From NCBI RefSeq assembly GCF_024323335.1, contig NC_066579.1:53588771-53652770 (forward strand): a DNA stretch of 64,000 nt. Reading direction: 5' to 3'. The notes under the pieces are model-generated. The model was not told where the DNA came from, did not search any database, and saw nothing but the letters and a program-made list of their open reading frames with translations. Position numbers and translations under genes: made by a program. This stretch comes from Lathyrus oleraceus. Lineage: Eukaryota; Streptophyta; Magnoliopsida; Fabales; Fabaceae. Numbering within the stretch: the stretch's first letter is position 1; each line of letters begins with the position of its first letter. This document shows, piece after piece, positions 25,283 through 40,470 of the stretch.

Positions 25283-25370
25283 TTCAGAATGAGCTTTAGG
25301 GTTTATAAGGTTTCCTTTTTGAAATGGGTTAATTTCATAGGAGGTTTGAGAAAACAAAAGTATGGGAAGT

Positions 25371-26239
<869 letters not shown>

Positions 26240-26776
26240 AGTAATCTTGCCTTACCGGTTTCTTCCAGATTCCATATTTTCTTCCTTATTTAAAGTTAGG
26301 ATTTGGAATATAAGCCTTTTTCTTGATGTAGGTTGTAAGCAACCACTACCTTGGAATTGAGATTTTTGCTTTGCTCTTTAGCATATCTGCAAAAAAATAA
26401 TCTCATTCTTTGGTACCCATACTTTTATGGGTCCTTTAGTGTTAGTTCTGCTATACCTTCTCTTATTTTGAACCTTAGATTTCTAATAAGGCTTTGGGTT
26501 ATTCAAGAGTTTAGATTTTAAAGTTTGCTGTCTTGATGATTCATAGTCTTAGGTTATGGACCTTTCAAAACCTTGTAACCTGATGTCTTAGGTTATAGCT
26601 TCTTCATAACCTTTGACTTAAATGCTTTGTGTTCTGATTCTTTTAGAACCTTTAACTTTAGAGTCATTGGTTCTAATTTCTTTAGGACTTTTGATCTTGG
26701 GATCCCAGGTTTTGATTTTTTTAGAACCTGTGATTCTGCAGTTATATGTTCTGTTTGATTTGAACCATTTGCTTAA
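26240..26776 (-). pseudogene. Gag-pol linker remnant of Copia element A
   Basis: Minus-strand translation around 26440-26380 gives GPIKVWVPKNEI, the Pro-Ile/Trp-Val-Pro-Lys motif found in SIRE-type elements just before protease. The flanking sequence is a degenerate Lys/Pro-rich spacer with several stops. Protease itself is not present downstream. Confidence 0.5.
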
Positions 26777-28365
26777 CTAGCAGGCACAAAATGATAGTTC
26801 ATCCCTTTTTGAGCAGAGTTTGAAGAAGAAGGATCTGATGGTTTCATCAAGATTTTCAGTCCTTAGATTATAAGGTTTTTGATGATAACAAAGACCTTCC
26901 CCGTTGCTTATACTTACACCGTAGATCATGGATGCAAGTTTGGTTTTGTTAAAGCCAAGTATGATAAACTCTTGAAGAGCTACTTCATACTTATCAAGAT
27001 GTTTGTAAAATATATCTTTTATTGAAGCAATCTGATCTCTTTCAAATTTTTTAATCTTGTCTTTAGAGAAGTTTTGTGCATCTCCTATAAGACCATATTT
27101 CTTCTTTATAATGTTCATATGTTTGGCTTTCCGCTGTCATCTTTCCATAAGATCTTGATATAAGTAATTAAATCAGATTAAGAGAGTTTGGAAATACCTC
27201 TTTTGTATCCTCTGAATCTGAGTCAGAACCAGCTTCTGATTCTGAATCTGAGAACATTGAAGCAACCAAATCTAGGTTGGATTTTTCTTTGCTCTTGTCA
27301 GCTTCCTCTTTGTCATCAAGTTCATCCCATGTTGCCATGAGGCTTTTATTGAATTTACTTCTGAATTTATTCTTCTGGAAGTTTTCTTTTTTGGCTTTGT
27401 CCTTCTGAAGATCGGGACAATCAACATTGAAATGATCAGGCTTCTGACAGTTGAAGCAAACTTTCTGATCATCCTTGTTTTCTCTGGAGCTTGTACCATT
27501 GAAACCAAATTTTTTACCAGAGAACCTCATGTTTTTATTGGCAAGGTACTAAAATCTTTTTATGATGAATTCCATTTCATCATCGTCAGAGTCTTCATCA
27601 GAAGCTTCATCATGAGTGGCTTCTTTGTGCTCCCAAGTCTGAGAAGATTTATGATACCTCCAAACAGATTTCAAAGCCATAGACTTTGATCTCTTGATTG
27701 GTTCTTCATCTCCATTGAGTTCTAACTCATGACTATGGAGATTACTTATCAGACTTTCAAGACTGATAGTGTTCATGTCTTTTGCTTTTTGAATAGCTGT
27801 AACCTTTGGTCTATTTCTGACAAGAAGACTACTAAGAATATTGTTGACATGATTATAGGTGGTGTAGCTTTTGTCCAGAACCTGAAGCCCAAACACAAGT
27901 ATTTGAAACCTTGAAAACATGGTTTCAATACTCTCATCATTTTCCATTCTAAACATTTCATATTGTTGAACCAAAGAATTAGCCTTATGTTCTTTGACTT
28001 ATTGATTCCCTTCATAGGTGGAACATAAAGATTCAAAGATGGTTTTGGCAGTTGATTTGTCAATGATCTTTATGTAATCTGAGTAAGGTAGAGATTCCAC
28101 CAGAATACCCCTCACTCTATGATACCTTATATAGACCTTTTTCTGAGCAGATGTGAGATTCTTTCTATTAGTCACCATACCTACTCCATCAACTTCAAAG
28201 TTGATTCCATCTTCCCATAACTCATCATAAAGCCCTATGATACGCGCGTACATTTTTCTTTACCACCAATCAAACTCAGTGGAGTTACCACTGAATGTTG
28301 GTGGTCTAACAATATAGTTGTTTTTATCATATGTACTATGATAATGGTTACTATTACCACGAGGA
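26777..28365 (-). pseudogene. Gag remnant of Copia element A
   Basis: Consecutive minus-strand pieces cover a Copia gag. An N-terminal segment (RPPTFSGNSTEFDWWKEK, about 28330-28256) is followed by 28253-27999. Piece 27974-27549 carries the UBN2-like core (YEMFRMENDESIETMFSRF). Piece 27530-27168 carries a CCHC knuckle CFNCQKPDHFNVDC and an acidic tail. Piece 27118-26777 is the C-terminal segment (KLASMIYGVSISNGEG). Stops and frame changes separate the pieces. The knuckle spacing CX2CX4HX4C is intact. Gag would package element RNA; this copy cannot make a full protein. Confidence 0.75.
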
Positions 28366-29228
28366 GTCCCACGCTACTCCTTTGCAAGAATCTACTGTTC
28401 TTCGAAGACTTCACTCGATTGGATCCAGATTGCATAATCTTGTCCAAAACCTTCAAAACCTAAAAGAACTTGGAGGAAAATCCTAACTTGATTTTCTGAT
28501 TTGAAACCCTCAAAGTTCCCAACCCAATTTATAGTACAACAAACCTAAATTGGACGTTATCAATCCTAATCTAGATGGCACCCAATCAAAAAATGATTAT
28601 GTGTAGATTGATTGTGTGTATGTATAAAAAAAGGTTGAAGACGATAAGAGTGCTTTGAAATCCTGGTTTCATATAGGTTTTACACTCTAGAAACCTTGTT
28701 AGAAAATGAGGCATGTATCAACTATATATATGTGAATAAGTGAAAAGCAAAAGGAATGCAAAAGAAACATAAAGCAATGAAAATTTTCAAGATTTTTTAT
28801 CTATAGGTTGACCTATACAAGTCATGTATTGACCTTTACATGTTATGTGCCGAACTGTAGAGGCGGCACATGGAACATAACTCACAGGATTTAAAACTAC
28901 AATGCATGAGTTGACCTGTATATCGTATGTGTCGACTTGTAGAAAATATTGTCTTCTATAGGTCGACCTATGATGCATATGTGTCGACCTGTAGATAATT
29001 TTTCACACAAAGATGAATTTTTTTATGCATAAAATCCTTTCTTGATGCATGAATCTTTTCTAAACCATTTCCAAACATGTTGTCATGCTTCCTAATGCTA
29101 AAAATGCTTCCTAATGCTAAAATGCACAACTAGAATCAAATGATACAGTCCAATGTACATAAATGCTAAAGTATCCTTATTTTGACATCATACAAAACAC
29201 ATCTAATGGAAAGTTGAACTCACATACT
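28366..29228 (-). repeat. Truncated 3' LTR of Copia element B
   Basis: Aligns over its length with 35459-36264 (shared words include CAAACCTAAATTGGACGTT and ACCCAATCAAAAAATGATT). The left 0.85 kb of the LTR is missing; homology stops at 28366, where gag of element A starts. The right edge TGTGAGTTCAAC (minus) directly follows the purine tract. Confidence 0.8.
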
Positions 29229-29724
29229 CCCTCTTTTTTGATGATGGAAAAACTTGAGACAATGCGTTTTGTGCCCATGAAGGCTCCCCTTGAATGTATG
29301 CATCATATATTCATATATTCCCCCCCCCCCCCCCCCCCCCCCTTTGACAATATCAAAAAGAGATAAAGCAAGTTATTTCCAGTATCACATAGATATAATA
29401 GATCACATATATAATATACGATACATCAGCGAATGCAAAGATAAGAAGATGCACTCACATATATTCAACATACAAGAAAATACACAAAATTAATAAACAC
29501 AACAAGATTACACGTTTATCATTCAAAACAATAGACATAGTACAACCATTGTCTAAAGTTCAAGCAAAATATCAATATTGTCAATACATAACAAACATCA
29601 AAATAGTCCGGTCAAAATAAAAATGCATGAAGAATCAAATAATGGCTCTAATAAATGCACAACAAAATATGAGACTCAAAGACACAACACAACACAATAT
29701 TACAACACTTCATCCATAAACACT
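29229..29724 (-). other. Purine tract and 3' untranslated part of Copia element B
   Basis: On the minus strand AAAAAAGAGGGAGTA adjoins the LTR start and is the likely polypurine tract. A 22-bp C run at 29321-29342 (G on the element's strand) may be expansion of a second purine tract. The remainder to 29724 shows no gene. Confidence 0.55.
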
Positions 29725-30369
29725 TCATCTTTTACCACGGCCCCAAGGCATTGGTCTGATACCCATATACCATCCTTGCCCATCATTACCATAATGATGA
29801 TCCAAGAAGTCACATATTTCCCGATAAAACCTAGCATAATGATGATGGTTGTCATTCTGAGCCGAGATCATATGGTTGATCCTATCAATCGTGGCATCAT
29901 GATTCACATTCATCACATTCCTCATTGACACAAGACTTTCCGTCACATAAGAAAAGAAAGCATCAAAATTAGCATCCTGAGTGGTCATGTGTTCTTGCAT
30001 TAGGCGGAACCTCTCCATTTGAGCCGCTTCAAAGGCATCCCGCCTTCTACAATCTTCCACTTACCACTCGTTTTGCCTCAATTGCATGTTCTGGAGCATT
30101 ATCATGATGAATGATGTATCACCAAAACTAGTACCAAAAGCACTACCATGAGCATCTCCATGAGGATCATCTTGCATAATAGAATCACCCTCAGGAACAT
30201 CATGAGGGGCACCCAATGGTTGCTCATCATCCATATGAGCCTCAACACCATCATCATCGAATTCAGAAGGATCATCAAAATTGTAAATCTTTCTACCATT
30301 CTTACCTGTACGAAAGCAGTATGTCGATGGTGTAGGTCCTAAAAACACTCTATGTTGGTTATGGTGCAT
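29725..30369 (-). pseudogene. Extra ORF of Copia element B with one in-frame stop
   Basis: A minus-strand frame open from 30369 to 29725, about 215 codons, broken by one TAA at 30061-30063. The first part is acidic (FDDPSEFDDDGVEAHMDDEQP). The second is helical and charged (REICDFLDHHYG), resembling the C-terminal helical region of plant-transposon extra proteins. An upstream piece of the same protein probably lies at 30600-30902, in a different frame. Function unknown. Confidence 0.5.
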
Positions 30370-30599
30370 TGAGAGAACTCTTGAGTTGGGCCTTGATATT
30401 TATAGGTAAGATTGGGCATGCCAATGTTGAAGTAATTCAAAATTTTGGTAATCATAAAGACATAGCAAAATGACGTCCCTTTGTTGCGCCCCTTAATAGC
30501 GAAGATTCGTGATACAAAGTAATGTGTCGAGTTAATTTTGATCTTATTTAACAAAATATACGCCAGATGAATCTTAGCAAAATCAATTCTTAAAAACCA

Positions 30600-30902
30600 T
30601 CAATTCTTCTGGCGCAAGACATGAGAAACCAACCATAATAGAACTCTAGGAACCATATTTAATTGCCCAATAGTAATAGGGTCATAACAGTCATAATCAC
30701 GAGGAGCTTTAAGTAACTCATTCACATGAATGTACCACTTAAAGTGAATATGAGTGTTGGTATCCATCACCAACGGATCAACTTCATCATCATCAACATC
30801 AACAACAGTTATATCAAATAAGGATTTCCAAAGTTCATCAGTGAATCCATAAACGATGTTATCTATGGTAAATTTGAAGTATGAACCTCTCCTATCATGC
30901 AA
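30600..30902 (-). pseudogene. N-terminal fragment of the extra ORF, Copia element B
   Basis: About 100 codons on the minus strand with SYFKFTIDNIVYGFTDELW and a long HIHFKWYIHVNELLK segment. Position, after the pol gap and before the acidic ORF, fits the first half of the same extra protein as 30369-29725. No database family can be named with certainty. Confidence 0.4.
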
Positions 30903-32794
<1,892 letters not shown>

Positions 32795-34561
32795 CTATCC
32801 TGCAATATCTACTATAATGTTAGGTACCCAATCTTCATTGGATCCTTGATGATTAATGAAACCTTGGTTGCATTTAGGAATCCATTGAAAGGCACATTTA
32901 GGAACAAAAAGTTTCCTAAACTTGCACTTTGCAATAATGTGACCCTTTTTGCAATAATAATGACAATATAAGTTGTGAGAAGATGTGTTTTTGCTATTAG
33001 AACCCTTTTCAACAAAACTATACCTTCTATAAGGATTATGAGAAGGCATATCATATTTAGAAGTATCAATAGCAAAAGTAACCTTAGGTTGTAATGCCTT
33101 ATCCAACTTAGCTTTAAGAGTTTTTGACTCTTTTTGCCAAATGTGACAAGTTTCACAACCAAACCATGAAGGTATGTCTTCCTCACTCTTATCTTTTAGA
33201 ATATCTACCATAGATTGCCTAAGAGCTTCCATAGTCTTTTCGTTTTCCAAAATTTTAGCTTCTAAGTGTGAAAAGATTCATTTATTTGAAGCTAACTTTT
33301 TGAAAGCATTTATGACTTGTCTTTGTAGATTTTCAAAAGATTCTTGTAATTTAGAATAATATAAGTCATGAGTAGATTCAATCTTAGAGTGACCTACAAC
33401 CTTTTTCTTCCTTTTGTTTGCCATGTAGCAAATCTTGGCCGATTCGACACTTTAATTCGAGATTTCATCACTTGAAGAATCACTTTCACTTTCCCAAGCA
33501 ACATAGGCTCTTTTATACTTGCTAGATTTCTTGTGATGCTCTTTCTCTTTATGTTTCTTCTTCGTAGGACACTCCGACCTATAATGAACCGCTTTTCCGC
33601 AATTATAGCATGAACTTATAGGTTTACCCTTCTTATTCTCATCTTTCTTTGAGGAGTTAGATAGCCTTCTAGATTTACTTTGGTTTTTTTCGGAGTACTT
33701 ATCTCCATGTTTCCGCACGTATCTATTAAACTTTTTGATGAACAACCCCATATCTTCTTCATCAGAATACTTGTCATCTTTTGCTTCACAATCACGTTGC
33801 TCATTGTGTGAGGATTTTGAGCTTGAAGTCATTAGAGAAACAAACTTCTTCTCTTCCACCATGTCTTTTCCTTTATCTTTATTTACCTTCTTCTCGTGCT
33901 CTTTTTCATATTTTTCCATGCAAGTGAGTTCTTGCTCATGTTCTTCCAATTTTCTAAACAAAGTAATGAGATTAAGTGTTTTAAGATCATTCGCCTCCTT
34001 GATTGCGGTGATCTTAGGTTATCATTCACTATTAAGACACCTCAAAACCTTATTAGTAGAAATATCATTGGAAATAGGCTTACCTAGAGCATTCAACTCG
34101 TTGATAACACGTGTGAACCTCTTTTGCATTTCAGAAATGGTTTCACCATGCTTCATATGAAAGAGTTCAAACTCTTGATTCAATGTATTGATCCTAGCTT
34201 GTTTGACCTCAATAGTTCCCTCATGGGCAACTTATAATGAGTCCCATATAGTCTTGACAGTTTCACAATGAGAAACACAATAAAACTCATCAACACCGAG
34301 TGCAGATATGAGAATGTTTTGTGCTTTCTAATCGTAAGACCACAAATTCTTATCATTATCATTCCATTGATTTTCTGGTTTTGGTACGACGACACTTTCA
34401 CCATTGGTCTTTGTAATTTAGTTTGTACCATTGATGATGACGTCCCATACACCCTTATCAACCGAGTTGATATGGATACGCATACAAGCTTTCCAATAGC
34501 CATAATTTTTGCCGGTAAAAATTGACGCTCTATTGTACGCCCCTTTAGGTTTGGTAGCCAT
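32795..34561 (-). pseudogene. Gag remnant of Copia element B
   Basis: ATG at 34561 opens a typical Copia gag start (MATKPKGAYNRASIFTGKNY, then GYWKACMRIHI), which shifts frame after about 47 codons. Piece 33961-33452 has a Lys/Glu-rich region and a CCHC knuckle CYNCGKAVHYRSEC. Piece 33250-32795 is a coiled Lys-rich segment, a degenerate second Cys/His cluster (CHYYCKKGHIIAKC) and the linker SNEDWVPN before protease. Protease is not recognisable beyond it. At least two breaks. Confidence 0.7.
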
Positions 34562-34614
34562 TTTCTAATAAGCAAATCTTAAGCACGAAATTAACTGAAG
34601 CTCGTGATACGACT

Positions 34615-36264
34615 TGTTATATGATAGACTTAGATCTAGAAGGGGGGGGGGGGGGGGGGGGTTGAATAGGCCCTGAGTCAAAACCTTTGACAAAAAATAG
34701 TTTTGAAAATTTTATGGCGCGAAAGAAAATTAAAATATCCCGAATCAAAATCGTCTAATCGAACCCTTTATCAAAAAACTTAGATATGCATAGTAGTGAC
34801 AATTGTATGATAATGATTCACAAATCGATCAAACACAACTAATCACAACTAGTTGAATGCAAAGCAATAGGGAAAGTATACTTCCAATGATAATTCACAA
34901 AAAAAATTGAATCAATTTTTCGAACACGAAGTGTGCAATCGATATTTTTTGAAATTTTATGTGGTATTGTTGATATTAAAACCCAATCACAACCTAAGAA
35001 GTTGTGATCAACTCAACAACACCAATTTCAAAATGTGTTCAAAATTATTATCCAAACAATTTGATCACATGATCAATGAACTCAACAATTTGCAAACCAA
35101 AAATAATAGAGAGATAAAGAGATAGTACATAAGGATTTGTTTAGGCAGATCCTCAATCGACCTCGCTATGGGTACGTCTTCCCTTAATTCGAATTCGAAT
35201 TGAGATAGTGTAATATAGCTTACTTTTCAAATGTATGAATACAAGAGAGATGTGGCAATCCAATCCTACAAACCCTAAGTTTGATGTTGATTATGACACC
35301 TTTTATTCCCTTGATCAAAGCTTGATCAAGTAATCAACAATGTCGCTTCGATTCACCGTCTCACGCTACTTCTTTGCAAGAAACCCATTGTTCTTCAAAT
35401 CTTTCACTCGATCGAATCCCAAACGTGCACTTGTTGAAACCCAAGATTTACCAATGTGATTCACCGTCCCACACTACTCCTTTGCAAGAATCTACTGTTA
35501 TTCAAAGACTTCACTCGATCGGATTCAGATTGCCTATTCTTATCAAAAACCTTTAAAAGCTAAAAGATCTTGAAGGAAAACCCCAACCCGGTTTTCTGAT
35601 TTGAAACCCTCAAATTTCCAACCAAATTTACAGTACAACAAACCTAAATTGGACGTTATCAACCCTAATCTAGATGACACCCAATCAAAAAATGATTCTG
35701 TGTAGTTTTATTGTGTGTATGCATAGAAAAAGGTTGAAGATTATAAGAATGCTTTGAAATTCTGGTCTAGTATAGGTTTTATACTCTAGAAACTTTGCTA
35801 AAAAATGATGCATGTACCAAGTATATATATGTAAACAAGTGAGAAGCAAAAGGAATACAAAGCAATGCATTTTTTCAAGATTTTTTTATCTATAGGCCGA
35901 TCTATACAAGTCATGTGTCGACCTGTACATGTTATGTGCTAACCTGTAGAGGCGGCACATGAAATAAAGCTTACATGCTTTAAACGGCAACATATGAGTC
36001 AACCTGTAATTTTTTTTTCTTCTATAGATCGACCTATGGTGCATATGTGTCGACCAGTTTTTCACCCAAGTATGAATTTTTTGATGCATAAAATCCTTTC
36101 TTGATGCATGAATCTTTTCTAAACCATTTCCAAATATGTTGTCATGCTTTCTAATGCTAAAATGCACAACTAAACTCAGATGATACCGTCTAATATACAT
36201 AAACTCTAAAGTATCCTAATTTTGACATCATACAAGACACATCTAATAGAAAGTTGCACTCACA
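34615..36264 (-). repeat. 5' LTR of Copia element B (full length)
   Basis: About 1650 bp, TG...CA ends on the minus strand (TGTGAGTGC... to ...TATAACA). Includes a 20-bp G run (34642-34661) followed by TTGAATAGG, a shape common near the LTR 3' end of such elements. It also has a diverged internal repeat of TTCACCGTCCCACACTACTC (about 35353 and 35459) and clustered GTCGACCTAT/GTCGACCTGT motifs (35895-36060). Confidence 0.65.
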
Positions 36265-37318
36265 CTTCTCTACGACCAATGAATTCTCACTTTCTCTGTT
36301 GCTGATAATACAAATGTTGGACACTGACAGTCGCTTATCTTCCCTTCCACCACCTTCATTCCTTCCATATTCTCAACAATTTGATTGTGCATGTTATCTT
36401 TCTACGAGACATCATCTAGCGTACTTTCACTTTGTCCTAACACCATTTCTTTGTAGGATCAGCCAACTCCAATCTTTCCTCCTTGCGACTCACTTCCTTC
36501 AGTGAAGTTTTGGAACACTTCTTTTCTTAGTGCTTCTCTCTTGAAGATGTCTCTCATCTACCCTGTTACCATTGCTTTCACTCGAAGTTTCCGCCACCGC
36601 TATCATGCCTTAAGAACAACTAAGGAGCACCTAGAAGATAACTTTGCACACAAAATTTTACAAATTCAAGTATCATATTAATGTCACGTATAAATACACA
36701 AAATAACAATACAAGCGTGATCTTATGTGTGGACCTATTTAAGCTTTTATAAGTATAACCATATGGAGTTCCTATATAAAATAAATAACCTCTAAGGTTA
36801 AAAGTTTTCCCTCTTATCATTATAATCTCATACTTTTATAATATAATCTCATTTTGACCGATATGATGATAAACTTAAAAGTTATATAACCTCTTATCAT
36901 TATTATACACAAATTTGATTTTTTAAAAGAGAAAATAATGCATCAAAAATATAAATTAATTTTATATTATTAATTAATAACCACTATGCATTTTGCTAAA
37001 CTAAAATGAAAATTTTAAATTAATTTTATCAACATAACGATATATTTTCATTGAATCTATTAAACTCTTTTTTTAATTCATTTAAAATTATTGAAGGCGT
37101 AAAATAATTAACTATATAGTAGTAAACTTTATTTTCAAATATAACCGACACAAAATAATGAAGAGGCGTTAAGAACAACAAGTAACAACCTCGTAACGCC
37201 AACACATAATAAAAACATTCTTAATCCATAAGAGCCGTCATTATCATCACTCACTCGCCAAAAATCTGATTCACTTCAATTCAACAAACGCATCTCTCTC
37301 TCTCTCTCTCTCTCTTCA
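36265..37318 (+). promoter_or_regulatory. Upstream region of the aldose 1-epimerase gene
   Basis: About 1.05 kb between Copia element B and the start codon at 37319. AT-rich, no open gene; the ORF-like stretch at 36254-36505 has no protein character. The last 30 bp hold a (CT)n run (37293-37315) typical of a plant 5' leader. No TATA box can be assigned with confidence. Confidence 0.5.
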
Positions 37319-39898
37319 ATGGCGGATCACAACCAAAAAGCTGAGATCTTTGAACTCAACAATGGAACCGTGCAGCTTCTCGTTACCAATCTCGGTTGCA
37401 CAATCACATCCTTCTCCGTACCTGGCAAAGATGGTTCATTTCTCTTCTCTCTCAATTTTCATATTTTCCTTTATTTTTTGTGACATAGTCGTGATGGGTC
37501 TGTCTCTAACATGAAGGTGTGTTATCCGATGTTGTTCTTGGTCTGGACTCTGTTGAATCTTATCAGGTTTGAATTCACCAAAAACCCCTCTTTTTTAGCT
37601 TTTATTTGTAATTGGCTTGTTTAGTTTTCACTTGGATCTGTCTTTGTCATTCATGGGTATTATGTATCCATTTTCAAAATTCTGTCTTTCATGCTTCAAC
37701 ATTGAGAATCCTATGAGAAATTAGAATTGTATATATAGACAAGGAAGATCTTAGAATGTAATCATGGTTATAATTGAGGTTTTAAATTGTTATCATTGGA
37801 TATATGTCACAATCCTTGATATTATATTAACAAATGGTTATAATTGAGTCTTGATAACGGTTGTAGTCTCCTCATGATCCTTGATACGAATCAAATACAG
37901 TCAATCTCCGTCACGATTGTGGTCATGTTGTTTCAACCAGTGTAGTCAAGATCGAATGTTGGATCGTAAGATCTTACAAGCTAAGGATGCCCGAGAGTGC
38001 TATGATCACAGAAAGATCATTTTCATCGGCATCATGATAGAGCTTTTTGAAGCAAGATTGTAAAAATGTATATACTGGGTCTTTTTCTGGAGCCTGTGTT
38101 ATGATTTTCATGTTTTCCTGTTTGTGTGTATATATGTATGAAATTATCCTTCGTAGGATCTTACTTAACGATACGATCTTTAAAAAGCCGACCGATCCGA
38201 CTTATGATCTCATGCTTGACTACATTGGTTTCAACTACATTTAAGTTGTTATGTCCCGGCTCAGATTGCCTTCACAATTCCGTTGTGGACGCAATTACCG
38301 TTGTGAGTGGTTTGTTGATTTCTTTTTATGTTTCTTGTTCCAACCAGAAAGGTCTTGCTCCTTATTTTGGCTGCATTGTGGGTCGGGTTGCAAACCGGAT
38401 TAAGGATGGAAAGTTTAAACTTGATGGGGTTGAGTACTCTTTGCCTCTCAACAGACCCCCATGCAGTCTTCATGGTATGGATCAATTCTATGAATGCATA
38501 ATCTTTAATTCTTTTTGTGCTGGATTATGAAATGTTAATATTTGATAACATTCATCTGGTTTGAAGTGGAATTTACAACAATTTATGATTTCTGCTTGCT
38601 GATTTCCTGATCTATGCCCAAATTTTAGGTGGAAATGTTGGGTTTGATAAGAAGGTATGGGAGGTAATTGAATATAAAAAAGGAGAAACTCCTTCAATCA
38701 CTTTTAAGTATGAAAGTCATGATGGAGAGGAAGGTAGTGCTTTTTTCCATTCTGTCTCACTTTTTTTTAAGTATTGTAGCTATGTAACACTGACACTTTA
38801 GATTGAAGGTGTGTCTAGATTGAAGGTGTGTCTGAGTGTGTGATACATCGACACTGACCCTTGTGGTTACATACAATCACTTATATTTCTCAATTATTAC
38901 TCGTGTCGTGTATGTGTCATGCTTCATTGTATTACATTCAATATGCTCTTCCATTCACTTTAGATTGAAGGTGTGTCTGAGTGTGTGACACATCGACACG
39001 ACACTGACCCTTGTGGTTACGTACAATCACTTATATTTCTCAATTATTACCCGTGTCGTGTATGTGTCATGCTTCATTGTATTACATTCACTATGCTCTT
39101 CCATTCACTTTAGATTGAAGGTGTGTCAGAGTGTGTGACACATCGACACGACACTGACATTTCTGGTTACGTACAATCACTTCTAAACAGTGTTGTGTTT
39201 GTGTCATGCTTCATTGTATTACATTCACTATGGTCTTCCATTCCCTTTATCTGATTTTTGTTTTTATTTTGCAAGGTTATCCTGGAGACATCACTGTTAC
39301 CGCAACTTACACCCTCACCTCAAGCACGACTCTGAGGCTCGACATGGAAGGAGTGCCTAAGAACAAGCCCACAATCATTAACTTAGCTCAGCATACCTAT
39401 TGGAACTTAGCTGGCCATAACTCAGGCCATATACTTGATCATTCAATTAAGATACCGGCTAACCATGTCACTCCTGTTGATCAGAACACAGTACCAACCG
39501 GCGAAATCATGCCAGTGAAGGGGACACCTTTTGATTTTACGTCCGAAAGAAGAATAGGCGACACCGTTAATCAGGTTGGTCTAGGATATGACCATAACTA
39601 CGTCCTCGATTGTGGCGAAGAGAAAGCTGGTTTGAAGCATGCTGCCAAAGTTAGAGATCCATCGAGCTCAAGGGTACTTAACTTGTGGACGAATGCACCC
39701 GGTATGCAATTCTACACAGCAAATTACGTCAACAACGTAACTGGAAAAGGAGGCGCTGTATATGGAAAGCATGCTGGATTATGTCTCGAGACACAAGGAT
39801 TCCCTGATGCGGTAAACCACTCGCATTTCCCGTCTGTTGTGGTTCGACCTGGCGACAAATATCAACATACTATGTTGTTTGAGTTTTCAATCGAATGA
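37319..39898 (+). CDS. Aldose 1-epimerase (galactose mutarotase-like), complete
   Basis: Catalyses alpha/beta anomer interconversion of hexoses, mainly galactose and glucose; probably cytosolic, as no signal peptide is visible. Exons 37319-37433, 37517-37566, 38348-38474, 38629-38733, 39276-39898; sum 1020 nt, 339 aa, the usual family length. Start: first ATG after a CT-rich leader, giving MADHNQKAEIFELNNG. Family landmarks are GCTITSF, the N-R motif in GRVANRIKDGKF, the substrate loop LNRPPCSLHGG, catalytic-His segment LAQHTYWNLAGH, GYDHNY, and the C-terminal LCLETQGFPDAVNHSHFP containing the catalytic Glu. The last exon carries over half the protein. All junctions are GT-AG. Nothing broken. 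Confidence 0.95.
38801..39240. repeat. Tandem repeat, period about 155 bp, in the last intron of the epimerase gene
   Basis: Three units start at TTTAGATTGAAGGTGTGTC (about 38800, 38961 and 39112). Each includes ATCGACAC...CACTGAC, GTACAATCACTTATATTTC and GTCATGCTTCATTGTATTAC. Units 2 and 3 are closest; unit 1 has a short 5' duplication of GATTGAAGGTGTGTCT. The array fills most of intron 38734-39275 and stops just before the acceptor region. Confidence 0.85.
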
Positions 39899-39990
39899 AT
39901 ATTGTTGGAGAGTTTGAGTGAGTACTAAAATAAATAAGGTAGACTTGGTTCTGCTTATTATTATTGTTTAGAAATCGAACTTTGGTTGCT

Positions 39991-39996
39991 AATAAA
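39991..39996 (+). terminator. Candidate poly(A) signal of the epimerase gene
   Basis: AATAAA 93 bp after the TGA stop, followed by T-rich sequence. Reasonable spacing; not proven. Confidence 0.45.
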
Positions 39997-40242
39997 ACTT
40001 TTACTTGTTTTTAAATAAGTGTCTGAAGTCTTTGATAGACTGAGTTTTAAGAGCACATCATGAGTTGTTTCTCTTTAAAAATTCATAAATGTTGACATAA
40101 AAATCAGGAGTTGCTCATTGCCACCTTAATAGTGCTCTCGAATTCTATGGAATTTCCAAAAATGTGATAATATGGACGCAATACATACTACAGAAAACTG
40201 AAGTTGATCCAAAACATTCAGAATGCACGAAAATATATTCAA

Positions 40243-40369
40243 TTTCAAAATCCAGATGCATCACATATTGAAAGAAACATTGTAAATGTACAAAAATCTG
40301 TTTATTTTCAAAATCCAGATGCATTACATATTGAAAGAGAGATGAAGTTTATCCTAAATGCAAAAAAAA
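40243..40369. repeat. Tandem duplication, period 63 bp
   Basis: Two copies of TTTCAAAATCCAGATGCAT(C/T)ACATATTGAAAGA, starting at about 40243 and 40306, just outside the left end of the Mutator-like element. No coding meaning seen. Confidence 0.7.
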
Positions 40370-40380
40370 AAGTCTTGTTC

Positions 40381-40470
40381 GGATTTAAAAAAAGGCATTT
40401 CTTAACGCATCATGTTTCTACTGCATCACGCAAAGTTTTAAAAATACTCCATGTTTTTGGAGATACATAT
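40381..40470 (+). repeat. Left terminal inverted repeat of the MULE
   Basis: Matches the reverse complement of 44381-44479 with small gaps. Shared blocks are CATTTCTTAACGCATC, GTTTCTACT, CACGCAAA and TTTTNGGAGAT. Confidence 0.75.

Noticed and set aside
29290..29366. Proline-run ORFs
   Set aside because: Produced by the C homopolymer at the element B purine tract.
34180..34575. 131-codon minus ORF starting MLIRKWL
   Set aside because: Wrong frame of the gag start; the typical Copia gag start is in the neighbouring frame from 34561.
38126..38530. 134-codon ORF over epimerase exon 3
   Set aside because: Only its end (from 38348) is exon; the first part is intron.
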